From Haloarcula sp. CBA1127 (GTDB taxonomy: Archaea > Halobacteriota > Halobacteria > Halobacteriales > Haloarculaceae), in contig NZ_BCNB01000002.1 of the NCBI RefSeq assembly GCF_001485575.1, positions 186,001 through 250,000 on the forward strand: a DNA stretch of 64,000 nt, written 5' to 3'. Positions 8,678 through 16,610 of this stretch are shown piece by piece; positions within the stretch are counted from its first letter, which is position 1; every line of letters begins with the position of its first letter. The notes beneath the pieces are model-generated. The model saw only the letters and a list, made by a program, of their open reading frames with translations, did not search any database and was not told where the DNA came from. The position numbers and the translations under genes were made by a program.

Positions 8678-9706
8678 TTACTCAGCGGAGGTGTCAGATT
8701 CTTCGGTCTGCTCGGTTTGCCCTTCGCGCTCTTCTTCCGACCGCGCTGCGACGAGTGCTCCCTGTGCAACGCTATACAGTGGATTCTCGGCCTGGCGGAC
8801 ATCGCTGATCGAGAATGGTATCTCGGAGTCATTGATCCGCTCGGCGAACAACTCTTCAAAGCCATCAGGACTCGATGTCCCACCAGTCACAACGACCGGG
8901 ACATCCAATCCTTCCTCGACATCTTCCTCATCAACTTCACTGATGATGTTTTCGATAACATAGTCGAGGAGATTGTCGTAATAGATGCTCAGCGCACCCT
9001 CAATACCACCGACATCCGTCTCAAAGTTGAGTGCGAAGTCTTCTTCCTTGACCGAGGTAACCTTATCTACGGGCGTGCCGGTCGCCTGTGCAGCTTGCTC
9101 GTCGATCCAGTCACCACCGCGTGCGATAGAGAACTTCATTACGGGGACTGCATAGTACGACAGACAAACGTTGGTCATCCCAGCGCCAAAGCTGATTCCG
9201 AGGCCAGTGAACTCACGATTTGCGAGCTCCGAGTAGATGACGGCCATCCCCTCATTGATCGGCTCTGGGCTGTATCCCATATCAGTAAGGAGTGACTCAA
9301 CCGTCTTTTGATGATACAGCGTCGACACATCGGCGTCGATGGGGTCTGCAGGAACCGAGAAAAACAGCCGCTCATTCGGGTACTCCGGTTGTCCAACCAC
9401 CTGTTCAGTGATGAGCTTAATCATCGGAATTGCTGATTGCTCGTCGCTTGAGAGAATCCCGGCCTGCATCGGTCGGCGCGTCTCCTCGCTGAAGATGTTC
9501 GCGAAATTCAGGGCGTCATCGCCAACAATATAGACCCGATCATCCTTGCGGATGTGGAGAACGTCACTTCTCGACAGCATTTGTTCGGCCATATCGCTGT
9601 AGTCAATTTCAACGAAGGAGTTCCGTTGCTGCACGAATACTGTTTCGTTACCATCTTGACGTGCAGACAGGAGGTTCATCGTACCGACATCGAGACCTTG
9701 AGGCAT
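8678..9706 (-). CDS. Actin/MreB-superfamily ATPase, salactin-like
   Basis: The protein has 342 residues. Visible actin-fold motifs are phosphate-1 GLDVGTMNL (residues 4-12), phosphate-2 [15 protein letters not shown] (near 166-180) and the adenosine loop [15 protein letters not shown] (near 274-288). The tail is acidic and E/T-rich. Halobacterium salactin, a dynamically unstable filament-forming actin homologue, is the closest described type I can place it with, from general pattern rather than alignment. A GGAGGA ribosome site lies about 11 bases before the ATG at 9706, with an AT-rich TATA-like stretch (TATATTATAG) further up. It should form cytoplasmic filaments and may act in shape, polarity or DNA positioning. 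The adjacent membrane-protein gene runs in the same direction. Confidence 0.78.
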   Translation of the reverse strand: MPQGLDVGTMNLLSARQDGNETVFVQQRNSFVEIDYSDMAEQMLSRSDVLHIRKDDRVYIVGDDALNFANIFSEETRRPMQAGILSSDEQSAIPMIKLITEQVVGQPEYPNERLFFSVPADPIDADVSTLYHQKTVESLLTDMGYSPEPINEGMAVIYSELANREFTGLGISFGAGMTNVCLSYYAVPVMKFSIARGGDWIDEQAAQATGTPVDKVTSVKEEDFALNFETDVGGIEGALSIYYDNLLDYVIENIISEVDEEDVEEGLDVPVVVTGGTSSPDGFEELFAERINDSEIPFSISDVRQAENPLYSVAQGALVAARSEEEREGQTEQTEESDTSAE

Positions 9707-9872
9707 ACAGTTGTATTCCTCCTACCAAGTTGAAAAAACTAGCCTATAATATAGAACAAATTACAACTTACGTACCAACTGTGGAGCGAAAGAAGTGTAA
9801 GGATATACTAACATGGTAAAACCAACCCAACAAAACCGCCACAGTAGACGGTATACGGACCAATCAGACTGT

Positions 9873-10829
9873 TTACTCGAAAAACAATGACCGAAGGCGG
9901 CTCATAAGACCCTTCTGCTCTTCGACACCAGTCTCTACATCATCGTCTTCGGCCTGCTCATTCCGGAACTCGGTAAGGGCGTTGACCTGCTCTTCGGTTC
10001 CAGTGCTTCGATCCGTCTTTGATTGGCCACCCTGCAACTGCCTGAGGCCATCTACTGCGTCGTCAACATCGTCGCTGTCGGCCCGTGTCGTGGTCGCCTC
10101 GGAATTCTCGATGGCCGTCTGGTCGAGGTCGGAGTCTGTGTCCGGCATATCCAGATTCAGCCGCTTGGTCTTTGGCTGTTGTTCGACGCCGCCCCAGGAT
10201 AGCTCCGCCCCTTCCATCGCTTGCTTTATGTCGCTGTCTACGTCTGCTTTGCTGACTGACTCTGACTCACTCTCGGCCGACTCAACCGGCTCGGCTGACT
10301 CAGCTGGCGTTGTCGCTCGCTCGAGGTAATGTGCGACCAGTGCCGCTCCTGTCGAAGCTACAAGTGTAACTAGGCCAGTAGCGTAGACGCTGATCGTCCA
10401 GACGCTCCCGTTGATTCCCTCACTGGTCGTCCACCCGTACGGAAAAACGTCAACCAGAATCACAGTTGCAGCAAGACAGAACACTGCGCCAGCGGCGCTG
10501 ATAACTCGGGTCTTCAAACCCACTGGGAGGAGCACGACGACGCTCAATAGCACGGAGGGCAGTCCAATGAACCCGACGACGAGTGCGACCTCTCGGATCT
10601 GCCAGTACAGCGTACTCCCGGATTCCAGAGCGTTACTGTACAAAAAGAGGCCGAATCCGACAACGGCCAGGGTGACTCCAGCGAAGAAGAGGCCAAATCC
10701 GACGTAGATGTCTCGCTCTTTAGCTGGCTCGCCGATATAGTCGTGATAAGCCGACCTGAGCCTGTCGCGATAGCCCGACACAGGATCGGCAGATTCGGGG
10801 GACCTGTTCGATGTAGATGCAGGGCTCAT
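9873..10829 (-). CDS. Haloarchaeal membrane protein with long acidic cytoplasmic tail
   Basis: The protein has 318 residues. A hydrophilic N-terminus ends in YRDRLRSAYHDYIGEPAKER. Four to five hydrophobic segments then span about residues 45-175, and a D/E/S/T-rich tail of about 140 residues follows, ending in GLMSRLRSLFFE, a short amphipathic basic patch. No transporter or enzyme motif is visible. It lies 166 bases upstream of the salactin-like gene on the same strand. A membrane platform with a flexible tail next to a filament gene suggests, but does not prove, a scaffold or anchor. The start at 10829 is preceded by an AT-rich stretch about 20-30 bases away. Confidence 0.65.
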   Translation of the reverse strand: MSPASTSNRSPESADPVSGYRDRLRSAYHDYIGEPAKERDIYVGFGLFFAGVTLAVVGFGLFLYSNALESGSTLYWQIREVALVVGFIGLPSVLLSVVVLLPVGLKTRVISAAGAVFCLAATVILVDVFPYGWTTSEGINGSVWTISVYATGLVTLVASTGAALVAHYLERATTPAESAEPVESAESESESVSKADVDSDIKQAMEGAELSWGGVEQQPKTKRLNLDMPDTDSDLDQTAIENSEATTTRADSDDVDDAVDGLRQLQGGQSKTDRSTGTEEQVNALTEFRNEQAEDDDVETGVEEQKGLMSRLRSLFFE

Positions 10830-11036
10830 TCAATTTGTTATTTTGTTCGGATGGGTGTTAAAGATGAGCTTACCCCTTCTCACTCAATCTTGCTTACGAT
10901 AATTCGAGCCGAAAGCCGCACTATTCACGGCGGAAATAAAGCCGACACATTGGGGTTTCCACGCCTGTTAGACAAATCTACTGGCAGAGTATGCCTGCGA
11001 GAACAGGTCGTCCGCTGAATCCTACTCTCCCAACGT

Positions 11037-11070
11037 GGGAATCCTCGCGCTTCAGCAGGGAAGGTCTCAA
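11037..11070 (+). repeat. Degraded IS200/IS605 (TnpB-type) right-end / guide-RNA scaffold remnant
   Basis: GGGAATCCTCGCGCTTCAGC followed by AGGGAAGGTCTCAA has the form of the conserved right end of haloarchaeal TnpB elements, where GGGAATCC and a GC-rich hairpin precede a GTCAA-type end. The second arm of the hairpin is degraded and no tnpB frame is left upstream. The rest of 10830-11093 contains a promoter-like AT tract for the minus-strand membrane gene and otherwise nothing identifiable. The call is from memory of the family's ends, not alignment. Confidence 0.4.
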
Positions 11071-11093
11071 GCAGGGCAAGGCGACACGTCGGT

Positions 11094-11444
11094 TCAGGGA
11101 CGTGAGGGAGTCACTCCCTGTTCAATGGTGACCCTGTCGTTTTGAATGTGGATGAAGATTGTCTGTTCAGGCTCATCAGAGACTGTGACGGCAGCGACTG
11201 ACTCGTGCTGTCCGTCGAGAACGGCCTTAACCTTGTAAATGCCATCCTGTAACAAACTGACCGAACAACCCGACTGACCTGCCAGAAGGTGATAGTGTGC
11301 TGTATGACACCAGTCCTCGTCGTCGTATATTTCTATGTGGATGTCATGCTTGGCGTCGGTGGCGTTTCTGATGTGGAGGTCTTCGCGTGCTAAGCGCCAC
11401 TCTTCACTGGTCGCCGAGAGGAGTGTCCGACTGTTGGAGGGCAT
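11094..11444 (-). CDS. Hypothetical small beta-rich protein
   Basis: This is a 116-residue acidic protein without signal peptide or membrane segment. Alternating hydrophobic residues (LHIRNATDAKHDIHIEIYDD, YKVKAVLDGQ, TIFIHIQNDRVTIEQG) predict a beta-sandwich of the kind found in small secreted-protein-like or filamentation domains. No motif names it. An AT-rich tract with a TATA-like ATATATATCTTAAG lies about 25-45 bases before the start on the minus strand, suggesting its own promoter. It is divergent from the small winged-helix gene at 11569. Confidence 0.5.
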   Translation of the reverse strand: MPSNSRTLLSATSEEWRLAREDLHIRNATDAKHDIHIEIYDDEDWCHTAHYHLLAGQSGCSVSLLQDGIYKVKAVLDGQHESVAAVTVSDEPEQTIFIHIQNDRVTIEQGVTPSRP

Positions 11445-11568
11445 GTCGACATCGTGTCTATGTTATAGCTGAAATATATATCTTAAGAATAAATAGCGAG
11501 AATACACATCAGCAGTATCCAACTCACATATATGCGAACAACCACTACTCGGCGATTGCTACTTATTC

Positions 11569-11784
11569 ATGTCTAACTTAGCGAAGCAGATTCTCAAGAT
11601 ACTGGAAGCACAGGGAAATGAAATGGCGTCTGTGATGTACGTGCTTGACCAGTTAGAGAAGGCGGAGACTCAGTTCTCCATGGCGGAGTTTGATCAGACG
11701 GTTGACCAACTTCGTAGAGATGGCGTTGTCCGTGTCACGAACAGTTCTGACCCCCGGAATAACTGGCAGCTCCAACGACGGTAG
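11569..11784 (+). CDS. Small winged-helix-like protein
   Basis: This is a 71-residue protein with the layout of a minimal winged helix: LAKQILKILEAQGN, then VMYVLDQLEKAETQFS, then AEFDQTVDQLRRDGVVRVTN and a short strand NNWQLQRR. The hydrophobic spacing fits helix-turn-helix plus wing. No sensor domain is attached. It could be a DNA-binding regulator or a protein-interaction module. It is divergent from the beta-rich hypothetical gene 124 bases away, and the spacer is AT-rich. Confidence 0.5.
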   Translation: MSNLAKQILKILEAQGNEMASVMYVLDQLEKAETQFSMAEFDQTVDQLRRDGVVRVTNSSDPRNNWQLQRR

Positions 11785-12179
11785 CAGCCCGATAAGAGCC
11801 ATATTGTGGGACGCAGTTGCTGATGTGGTGTGATGGAAGGCTCCGAGTAAATGTGGGTAGCTCCTCGATACGGGCTTCGAGTTCTGCAATCTCACCCTGT
11901 AACTGCTCTCTCTTGTCGTCTGCAGCGCCGCTGGCTGCAAGACAGTCTTTCGGATCTCGGAGGTTGGTCCCCGTAGTTTCCGCAGCAACATCGGCTTTCC
12001 CCGGAAGAGGCTTGGAACCGTGAGATCTCAGCGTCCCGCACGACGTTGGTATGGGTTGGACACAGTTCTCTAACCAGTATTGTCCATGTGCCTGATGCCG
12101 GCTCTGCGGCTGTGGCCACTCACTCTGGCGGCGGTCGTACCACGTCGGATTTTTATCTGTCCATCATTATCATAATTAT
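11785..12179 (-). other. Intergenic stretch with a decayed coding remnant
   Basis: On the minus strand about 11810-12020 an open frame without a start codon reads GTNLRDPKDCLAAS and then KREQLQGEIAELEARIEELP, a clear amphipathic coiled-coil heptad pattern. It looks like the eroded tail of a lost gene rather than an active one. Just before 12180 the plus strand has a TATA-like GGATTTTTATC, the probable promoter of the MaoC gene. Nothing else was recognised. Confidence 0.35.
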
Positions 12180-12623
12180 ATGCAATTTTACGAGGATGTC
12201 GCAGTCGGCGACGTGCGCCAGTCGGACGGATACACCGTGTCGAAATCCGAGATTGTCGAATTTGCTGAGAAGTACGACCCGCAACCGTTCCACACCGACG
12301 AGGAGGCAGCGAAGGACTCAGTCTTTGGCGGGCTAGTCGCCTCTGGGTGGCAGACCGCCGCGATCTGTATGCGTCTCAACGTCGAGACCAGCGAGGACAT
12401 GGCAACACAGGCTGGCGTCGGCGTCGACAATCTCCGCTGGCACCAGCCACTTCAGCCCGGTGAGACGCTACGATTACGAACCGAAATCATCGACAAACGC
12501 CCCTCTGACAGTGATCCGAGTCGGGGATACCTCACCGCCCGCTACGAAGGTCTGAATCAGGACGACGAACTGGTTATTTCATACGAGGCGACAGCCATCA
12601 TTCGCCGCGAGACCGACGAGTGA
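12180..12623 (+). CDS. MaoC-family (R)-specific enoyl-CoA hydratase / dehydratase
   Basis: This is a 147-residue single hot-dog-fold protein. The MaoC active-site stretch is FAEKYDPQPFHTDEEAA (residues about 29-45), in which the aspartate and histidine (D..PFH) are the catalytic pair, followed by GGLVASGWQTAAI, the family's conserved glycine/serine region. It would add water to trans-2-enoyl-CoA to give (R)-3-hydroxyacyl-CoA, for example for polyhydroxyalkanoate or acyl-CoA metabolism; the exact substrate is not readable. The gene is monocistronic. A TATA-like element about 25-30 bases upstream and no room for a ribosome site suggest a leaderless message. Confidence 0.85.
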   Translation: MQFYEDVAVGDVRQSDGYTVSKSEIVEFAEKYDPQPFHTDEEAAKDSVFGGLVASGWQTAAICMRLNVETSEDMATQAGVGVDNLRWHQPLQPGETLRLRTEIIDKRPSDSDPSRGYLTARYEGLNQDDELVISYEATAIIRRETDE

Positions 12624-12778
12624 CGACACAGCCAAGCGCTGTGGGCGAACTGTCAATAACGCGAAACCTATCGTTTTGAGCCGTGTTCTGGCTCACACCT
12701 CAGACAGCTTCGCTCCCGCTGCAACACTTCTCGCCTCAGTCATTGGCTGGCAAGGCAGACGCACGCCTACGCCTTCGG

Positions 12779-13537
12779 TTAGGTCGCACTACGTTCGGCC
12801 GTGACCTGCTTGACGTTCGCCTCGACAACATTTTCGATGATCGCTTCACCTGCCTCGGTGGTTGCCGCTGTCGGGTCACCGAGGACACCGTTTTCTGTGA
12901 TTGATTTGAACCCTTCGCTTAGCAACCGAGCCGGCGAAATGTCACCTTCAGGCCCGGATTCGATAGCCTCCGTCCTGATGAGTCCCTCATCGATAGCTAG
13001 TACAATCGCTGTTTCGGCGGCCCCGGCGTGAATAACATCCTGCTCGTACTCGATACCGGCCTTGCTGAGTCCCTCATTCAGCAATTGCTTGTGTTCATCG
13101 AGGTCAGCGAGCGGAATTACTGCGGCTTCGAGGTCACGTGCGATGTCTGGTGCCACGGTTTTGACCGGCCCGAAGTTCCCACCGTGGGTCGGGACAAGCA
13201 CGATGTGTTCGAAGCCGTGGGTATCGAGTGACCTGCAGTACGATCGGATGACATCCATCAATGTCTCGGGTGGAACGGTTATCGTTCCGGGGAACTCCAT
13301 GTGATGTCCCGAGCATCCGGGGCGGATCGTGGGGGCGGCAAGAGCATCACCCATCTCGACCGCCATTCGGCGCGAGAGTTCATCCCCATCTAGTGTATCC
13401 ATATTCAGCGGCAGGTGTGGGCCGTGTTGTTCGATTGAACCGACAGCTATGATCACTGTCCGTGTTCCGTTTTCGAGTGCAGACTCAATTTCTGGCCATG
13501 CCAGTTCCTCAAGACACACTGACCTGCGAGAAGACAT
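12779..13537 (-). CDS. Creatininase-family amidohydrolase
   Basis: This is a 252-residue metal-dependent hydrolase. Family motifs are VGSIEQHGPHLPLNMDTLDG (metal-binding E, H and D; residues about 34-53), GCSGHHMEFPGTI and VPTHGGNFG. The start at 13537 (MSSRRSVCLEE) is chosen over 13564 because a TATA-like GGTATTTGG lies about 25 bases upstream and the conserved domain begins soon after. Members include creatininase, mycofactocin peptidase MftE and the formamide hydrolase of F420/riboflavin synthesis (ArfB); which reaction applies here cannot be told. It is transcribed alone, convergent with the MaoC gene. Confidence 0.8.
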   Translation of the reverse strand: MSSRRSVCLEELAWPEIESALENGTRTVIIAVGSIEQHGPHLPLNMDTLDGDELSRRMAVEMGDALAAPTIRPGCSGHHMEFPGTITVPPETLMDVIRSYCRSLDTHGFEHIVLVPTHGGNFGPVKTVAPDIARDLEAAVIPLADLDEHKQLLNEGLSKAGIEYEQDVIHAGAAETAIVLAIDEGLIRTEAIESGPEGDISPARLLSEGFKSITENGVLGDPTAATTEAGEAIIENVVEANVKQVTAERSAT

Positions 13538-13667
13538 TGATGTCAGTTGTCTGTCTTGACCCAAATACCTGCCGAACCCTGCACACGATTACCCATCAGC
13601 GGGTCCGGGTCCACCGTTAGATTGCCCTTTGTACTGATTTTCGTCCTGTCGGGCCAGTAACCCGATG

Positions 13668-13808
13668 TTAGCTTTCTACACAGTCAGTGCAGCGGCCAGC
13701 GCCGGGTAGCGAGGGCCCGCCACATTCTGTGCACGCGTCAAGGCCTGCGCTGGGCTTCTCCCGTGGGACAGGTATTGTATCCAGGGCTTTTCGCAACCGC
13801 TTTTTCAT
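13668..13808 (-). CDS. 46-residue basic zinc-ribbon protein
   Basis: From ATG at 13808 the protein reads MKKRLRKALDTIPVPREKPS, then DACTECGGPSLPGAGRCTDC. It has a basic N-terminal helix and a C-terminal CxxC...CxxC zinc site. A TATA-like TATTAAAATAC lies about 20-30 bases upstream, matching a leaderless transcript from this ATG and excluding the longer frame that extends upstream through the promoter. Haloarchaea encode many such micro-zinc-finger proteins, some affecting biofilm formation or swarming. The specific function is unknown. Confidence 0.6.
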   Translation of the reverse strand: MKKRLRKALDTIPVPREKPSAGLDACTECGGPSLPGAGRCTDCVES

Positions 13809-14004
13809 GTAGCGTAGTATTGTAGTCAAGTATTTTAATATTTGGGGAGAATATCCGATTAGTGGTGTAATTAAGTGAGAAAAATAGCCACAGTCTTGGA
13901 TGAATGTGCCGCGATACCGTCTTGTATGTGAGAAATCAACCAAAATATGTCTAGTCTGGCGACGCTACACTTTGTACCCGTACCGATGGACGAATCATGT
14001 GGGG

Positions 14005-15153
14005 TCAGACTGTCTTGCCAGCTTTCGTGGCCGTCCCAATGTCCGAGAATATGAATTTGGTTTCTTCGGGAGTCGTTTCTACGTCGCCCTCCCAGCCATG
14101 CCCAGAAACGACTCGCTCTACGATTAGGAGGCCAAGGCCGACTCGATTTTGGCCGAACGAGCCACCAAACACCGACTTTGCTATCGGCTCCGGTAGTTCA
14201 GGCCCGTCATTACTGACTTCAAATCCGGTCTCTGTGCCCCGGACCGTGACTGTCACATCCTTGCCACAGTGCTCTTTGACATTACGGAACAGGTTCTCGA
14301 ATAATTGCTGGAGACGCGACCTGTCAGCCATAATCGTGCGACTATCAGAGATGGTCAATGTGGCGTTCGGCGGCGAAACGATATCCCATGCGTCACGTGC
14401 AATCGCCGCGATATCGACCGGCTCTCGCTCTCCGACATCTGCACCGTCGCGGGCCAGTGAGAGTGTATTTGTAATGAGTGTCTCAATCCGGTCTAAAGAG
14501 TCAAGCACTGTGTGTAAGTGCGTCGCAACTGCGTCCGGCGCGGATTCCAAGGCATATTCTGTGTATCCGATCGCGGCCGTCAGTGGGTTCCGAATATCGT
14601 GTGCAAGCACCCCAGCGAACTCGTTGAGTCGCTCATTTTGCGCTTCGACGGTCTGGTAGTGTTTGTGCCGCTCTATTTCGTAGCTAATCCACTGCGTCAA
14701 TAGCTCGACGAACCGTTGTTCCTGGTCTCCAAAATCGCGCTCCCGAGGGGTATCATCAGAGTAACAGAGCGTTCCATATGCTTCACCGTCGACCAGTATT
14801 GGGGCACCGATATAACACTGCAACCCAGTGGCCTCTACAGCGATATCATCAGCATATTTCGAGGCGTCCGCATCAGATACAATGAGCATTTCGCGGTCCT
14901 TGACAACGTGCCGGCACCACGTTTCGTCAAGATTGTGGACTGTCCCGACTGCGTAGTCGCCCGTCTCAACAGTTGACCCAACGACACTATACTCGCCTTC
15001 AGCTGTGTATGAGAGCACTCCGTAGGCCAGCCCCAGTCGATCACGTCCGATTGTTATCGCCTGCTCGATTTTTTCATCTAATGCCAATGAGCGATCTGTG
15101 CCGAGTTCATACAGGTCTCGAAAGTAATCGTCAGCATCGGCTGACATAGCCAT
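14005..15153 (-). CDS. GAF-domain sensor histidine kinase
   Basis: This is a 382-residue soluble kinase. A GAF domain occupies about residues 20-165 (VLSYTAEGEYSVVGSTVETG, IGAPILVDGEAYGTLCYSD). The HisKA box has phosphoacceptor H185 in LAHDIRNPLTAAIGY. An N-box follows (LFENLFRNVKEHCG), and a G-box (VGLGLLIVERVVSGHGWEGD) completes an HATPase domain. There are no transmembrane segments, so it senses a cytoplasmic signal. It is the last gene of the operon 18128-14005, starting 17 bases after the glycosyltransferase stop. The response regulator at the head of the operon is its obvious partner. An alternative start is 15147. Confidence 0.85.
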   Translation of the reverse strand: MAMSADADDYFRDLYELGTDRSLALDEKIEQAITIGRDRLGLAYGVLSYTAEGEYSVVGSTVETGDYAVGTVHNLDETWCRHVVKDREMLIVSDADASKYADDIAVEATGLQCYIGAPILVDGEAYGTLCYSDDTPRERDFGDQEQRFVELLTQWISYEIERHKHYQTVEAQNERLNEFAGVLAHDIRNPLTAAIGYTEYALESAPDAVATHLHTVLDSLDRIETLITNTLSLARDGADVGEREPVDIAAIARDAWDIVSPPNATLTISDSRTIMADRSRLQQLFENLFRNVKEHCGKDVTVTVRGTETGFEVSNDGPELPEPIAKSVFGGSFGQNRVGLGLLIVERVVSGHGWEGDVETTPEETKFIFSDIGTATKAGKTV

Positions 15154-15170
15154 TTGATTACATATATTTC

Positions 15171-16607
15171 TCAGCTATCTTCATGGTTTTCAACGCTGAA
15201 CCCGCCTCGCTCCATGACGCCCCAGCTATCTACCCCGCGGAAATACTCAAGAAGCCCCTGCCAGGCCACGATAGTCTTCCACTGTCGGTAACCAAAGTTC
15301 TCCAGCACGCCGTACCACAGTAATCGTCCTATCTGCCGTGGGTCTTCATATCGGTTGAAACTCCAGACTTCGCTGAACACGCCGAACCATGACAGGAAGA
15401 TACCAAACCCAGTCGTAAGCAAAAAGAAAACAATGACAAATTCGATGCTCAACACCCCAAAGTACCACGCAAGCGGGAGAATAATGTAGCCTAGCCCCTC
15501 GATAAGTGGACCAAACACCTCCGCTGCGACAAAGAACGGAAGAATGACTGTTCCGACGCGGCCGTACGATGGGTTGAATAGCATTCCTCGATTCGTGACA
15601 ACCGTCTCAACCATTCCACGGAACCAGCGACGGCGCTGGCGGCCGAGCATGCGTCTATTGCTTGGAACTTCCGTCCAGGCGACTGGCTCGGGCACAAAAT
15701 CAACAGTGTATTCCCGTCCTTCGTCGGTCAGATACCGGTGAAGGCGAACGATGATGTCGAAGTCTTCTGTAATCGTGTCATGGCGATAGCCACCGATCTC
15801 GCGGACAACGTCGGTTCGGAAGAGCCCGAACGCACCCGAGATGAGAATTAATCCTTTGAGCCGATTGAGTCCGAGTCGACCGGAGTAGAACGCACGGAGA
15901 TACTCCATTACCTGTAGTCCTGGGAGCCCAGTCTTCGGAAGCTTCACCTCTTTGACGAGGCCATCCTTGACAATACATTCGTTTGCTACTCTGATGACGC
16001 CGCCTGTCGCCACTGTCGTCCCCGGCCGCTTGAGAAACGGTTTGACGATCTGCAATAATGCATCTCTGTCGATAATCGTATCCGAATCGACCGCACAGAA
16101 CAGCGCCATCTCTGTCAGCCAGATACCGGCATTGAGTGCGTCACTCTTGCCCCCGTTTGCCTTGTCAACAACCAATAGCTCCTCGTATCGGGTTGACCGG
16201 TATGTCCCGTGTATCTCTTCGCTGGGCACTTCGAATGGCACGGCTGCCTCGATTTCTTCGAGTTCAAACCGTTCGATCAATCTCTCAAGCGTCTCATCAG
16301 TTGACCCATCGTTGACGACGACAACCTCGAGTTCTGGGTAGTTCAGCGACAGCATCGACTGGACACTCTCTTCAATCGTCGCTGCCTCGTTGTAGGCTGG
16401 AACGACAAGCGCAATCCCTGGATAAAACGGGCTGGCAAACCGCCTGAACGGCTCATCCCAGTTTGCTTCACGCACGTCGTCGCGCAACTCGAACAGAGCC
16501 AGAATATGGAGACAGAGATAATAGCCGTTTACTACGAGATAGTAGGCAAGAATGAACAGCCCAATTGCGCCAAACACTGAGACGGCCAGATGAGTCGTTG
16601 AATGCAT
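15171..16607 (-). CDS. Membrane-bound processive family-2 glycosyltransferase
   Basis: This 478-residue protein resembles PgaC/hyaluronan/cellulose-synthase-type enzymes. It has an N-terminal membrane helix (about 10-38), then the catalytic domain with VVVNDGSTDE (DGS near 100-102), the DSD metal motif (174-176), TED (280-282) and QRRRW (324-328). Several C-terminal hydrophobic segments would form the export pore. The QxxRW-type motif marks processive polymerisation of a beta-linked polysaccharide from a nucleotide sugar. It lies three bases after the HEAT-protein gene and before the kinase gene, so production is probably switched by the two-component pair. The polymer cannot be deduced. Confidence 0.85.
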   Translation of the reverse strand: MHSTTHLAVSVFGAIGLFILAYYLVVNGYYLCLHILALFELRDDVREANWDEPFRRFASPFYPGIALVVPAYNEAATIEESVQSMLSLNYPELEVVVVNDGSTDETLERLIERFELEEIEAAVPFEVPSEEIHGTYRSTRYEELLVVDKANGGKSDALNAGIWLTEMALFCAVDSDTIIDRDALLQIVKPFLKRPGTTVATGGVIRVANECIVKDGLVKEVKLPKTGLPGLQVMEYLRAFYSGRLGLNRLKGLILISGAFGLFRTDVVREIGGYRHDTITEDFDIIVRLHRYLTDEGREYTVDFVPEPVAWTEVPSNRRMLGRQRRRWFRGMVETVVTNRGMLFNPSYGRVGTVILPFFVAAEVFGPLIEGLGYIILPLAWYFGVLSIEFVIVFFLLTTGFGIFLSWFGVFSEVWSFNRYEDPRQIGRLLWYGVLENFGYRQWKTIVAWQGLLEYFRGVDSWGVMERGGFSVENHEDS

Positions 16608-16610
16608 TAG

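Noticed and set aside
10743-11018. 91-codon plus-strand frame over the start of the membrane-protein gene
   Set aside because: It begins inside the coding strand of the minus-strand gene, has no ribosome site and reads like random sequence after the promoter.
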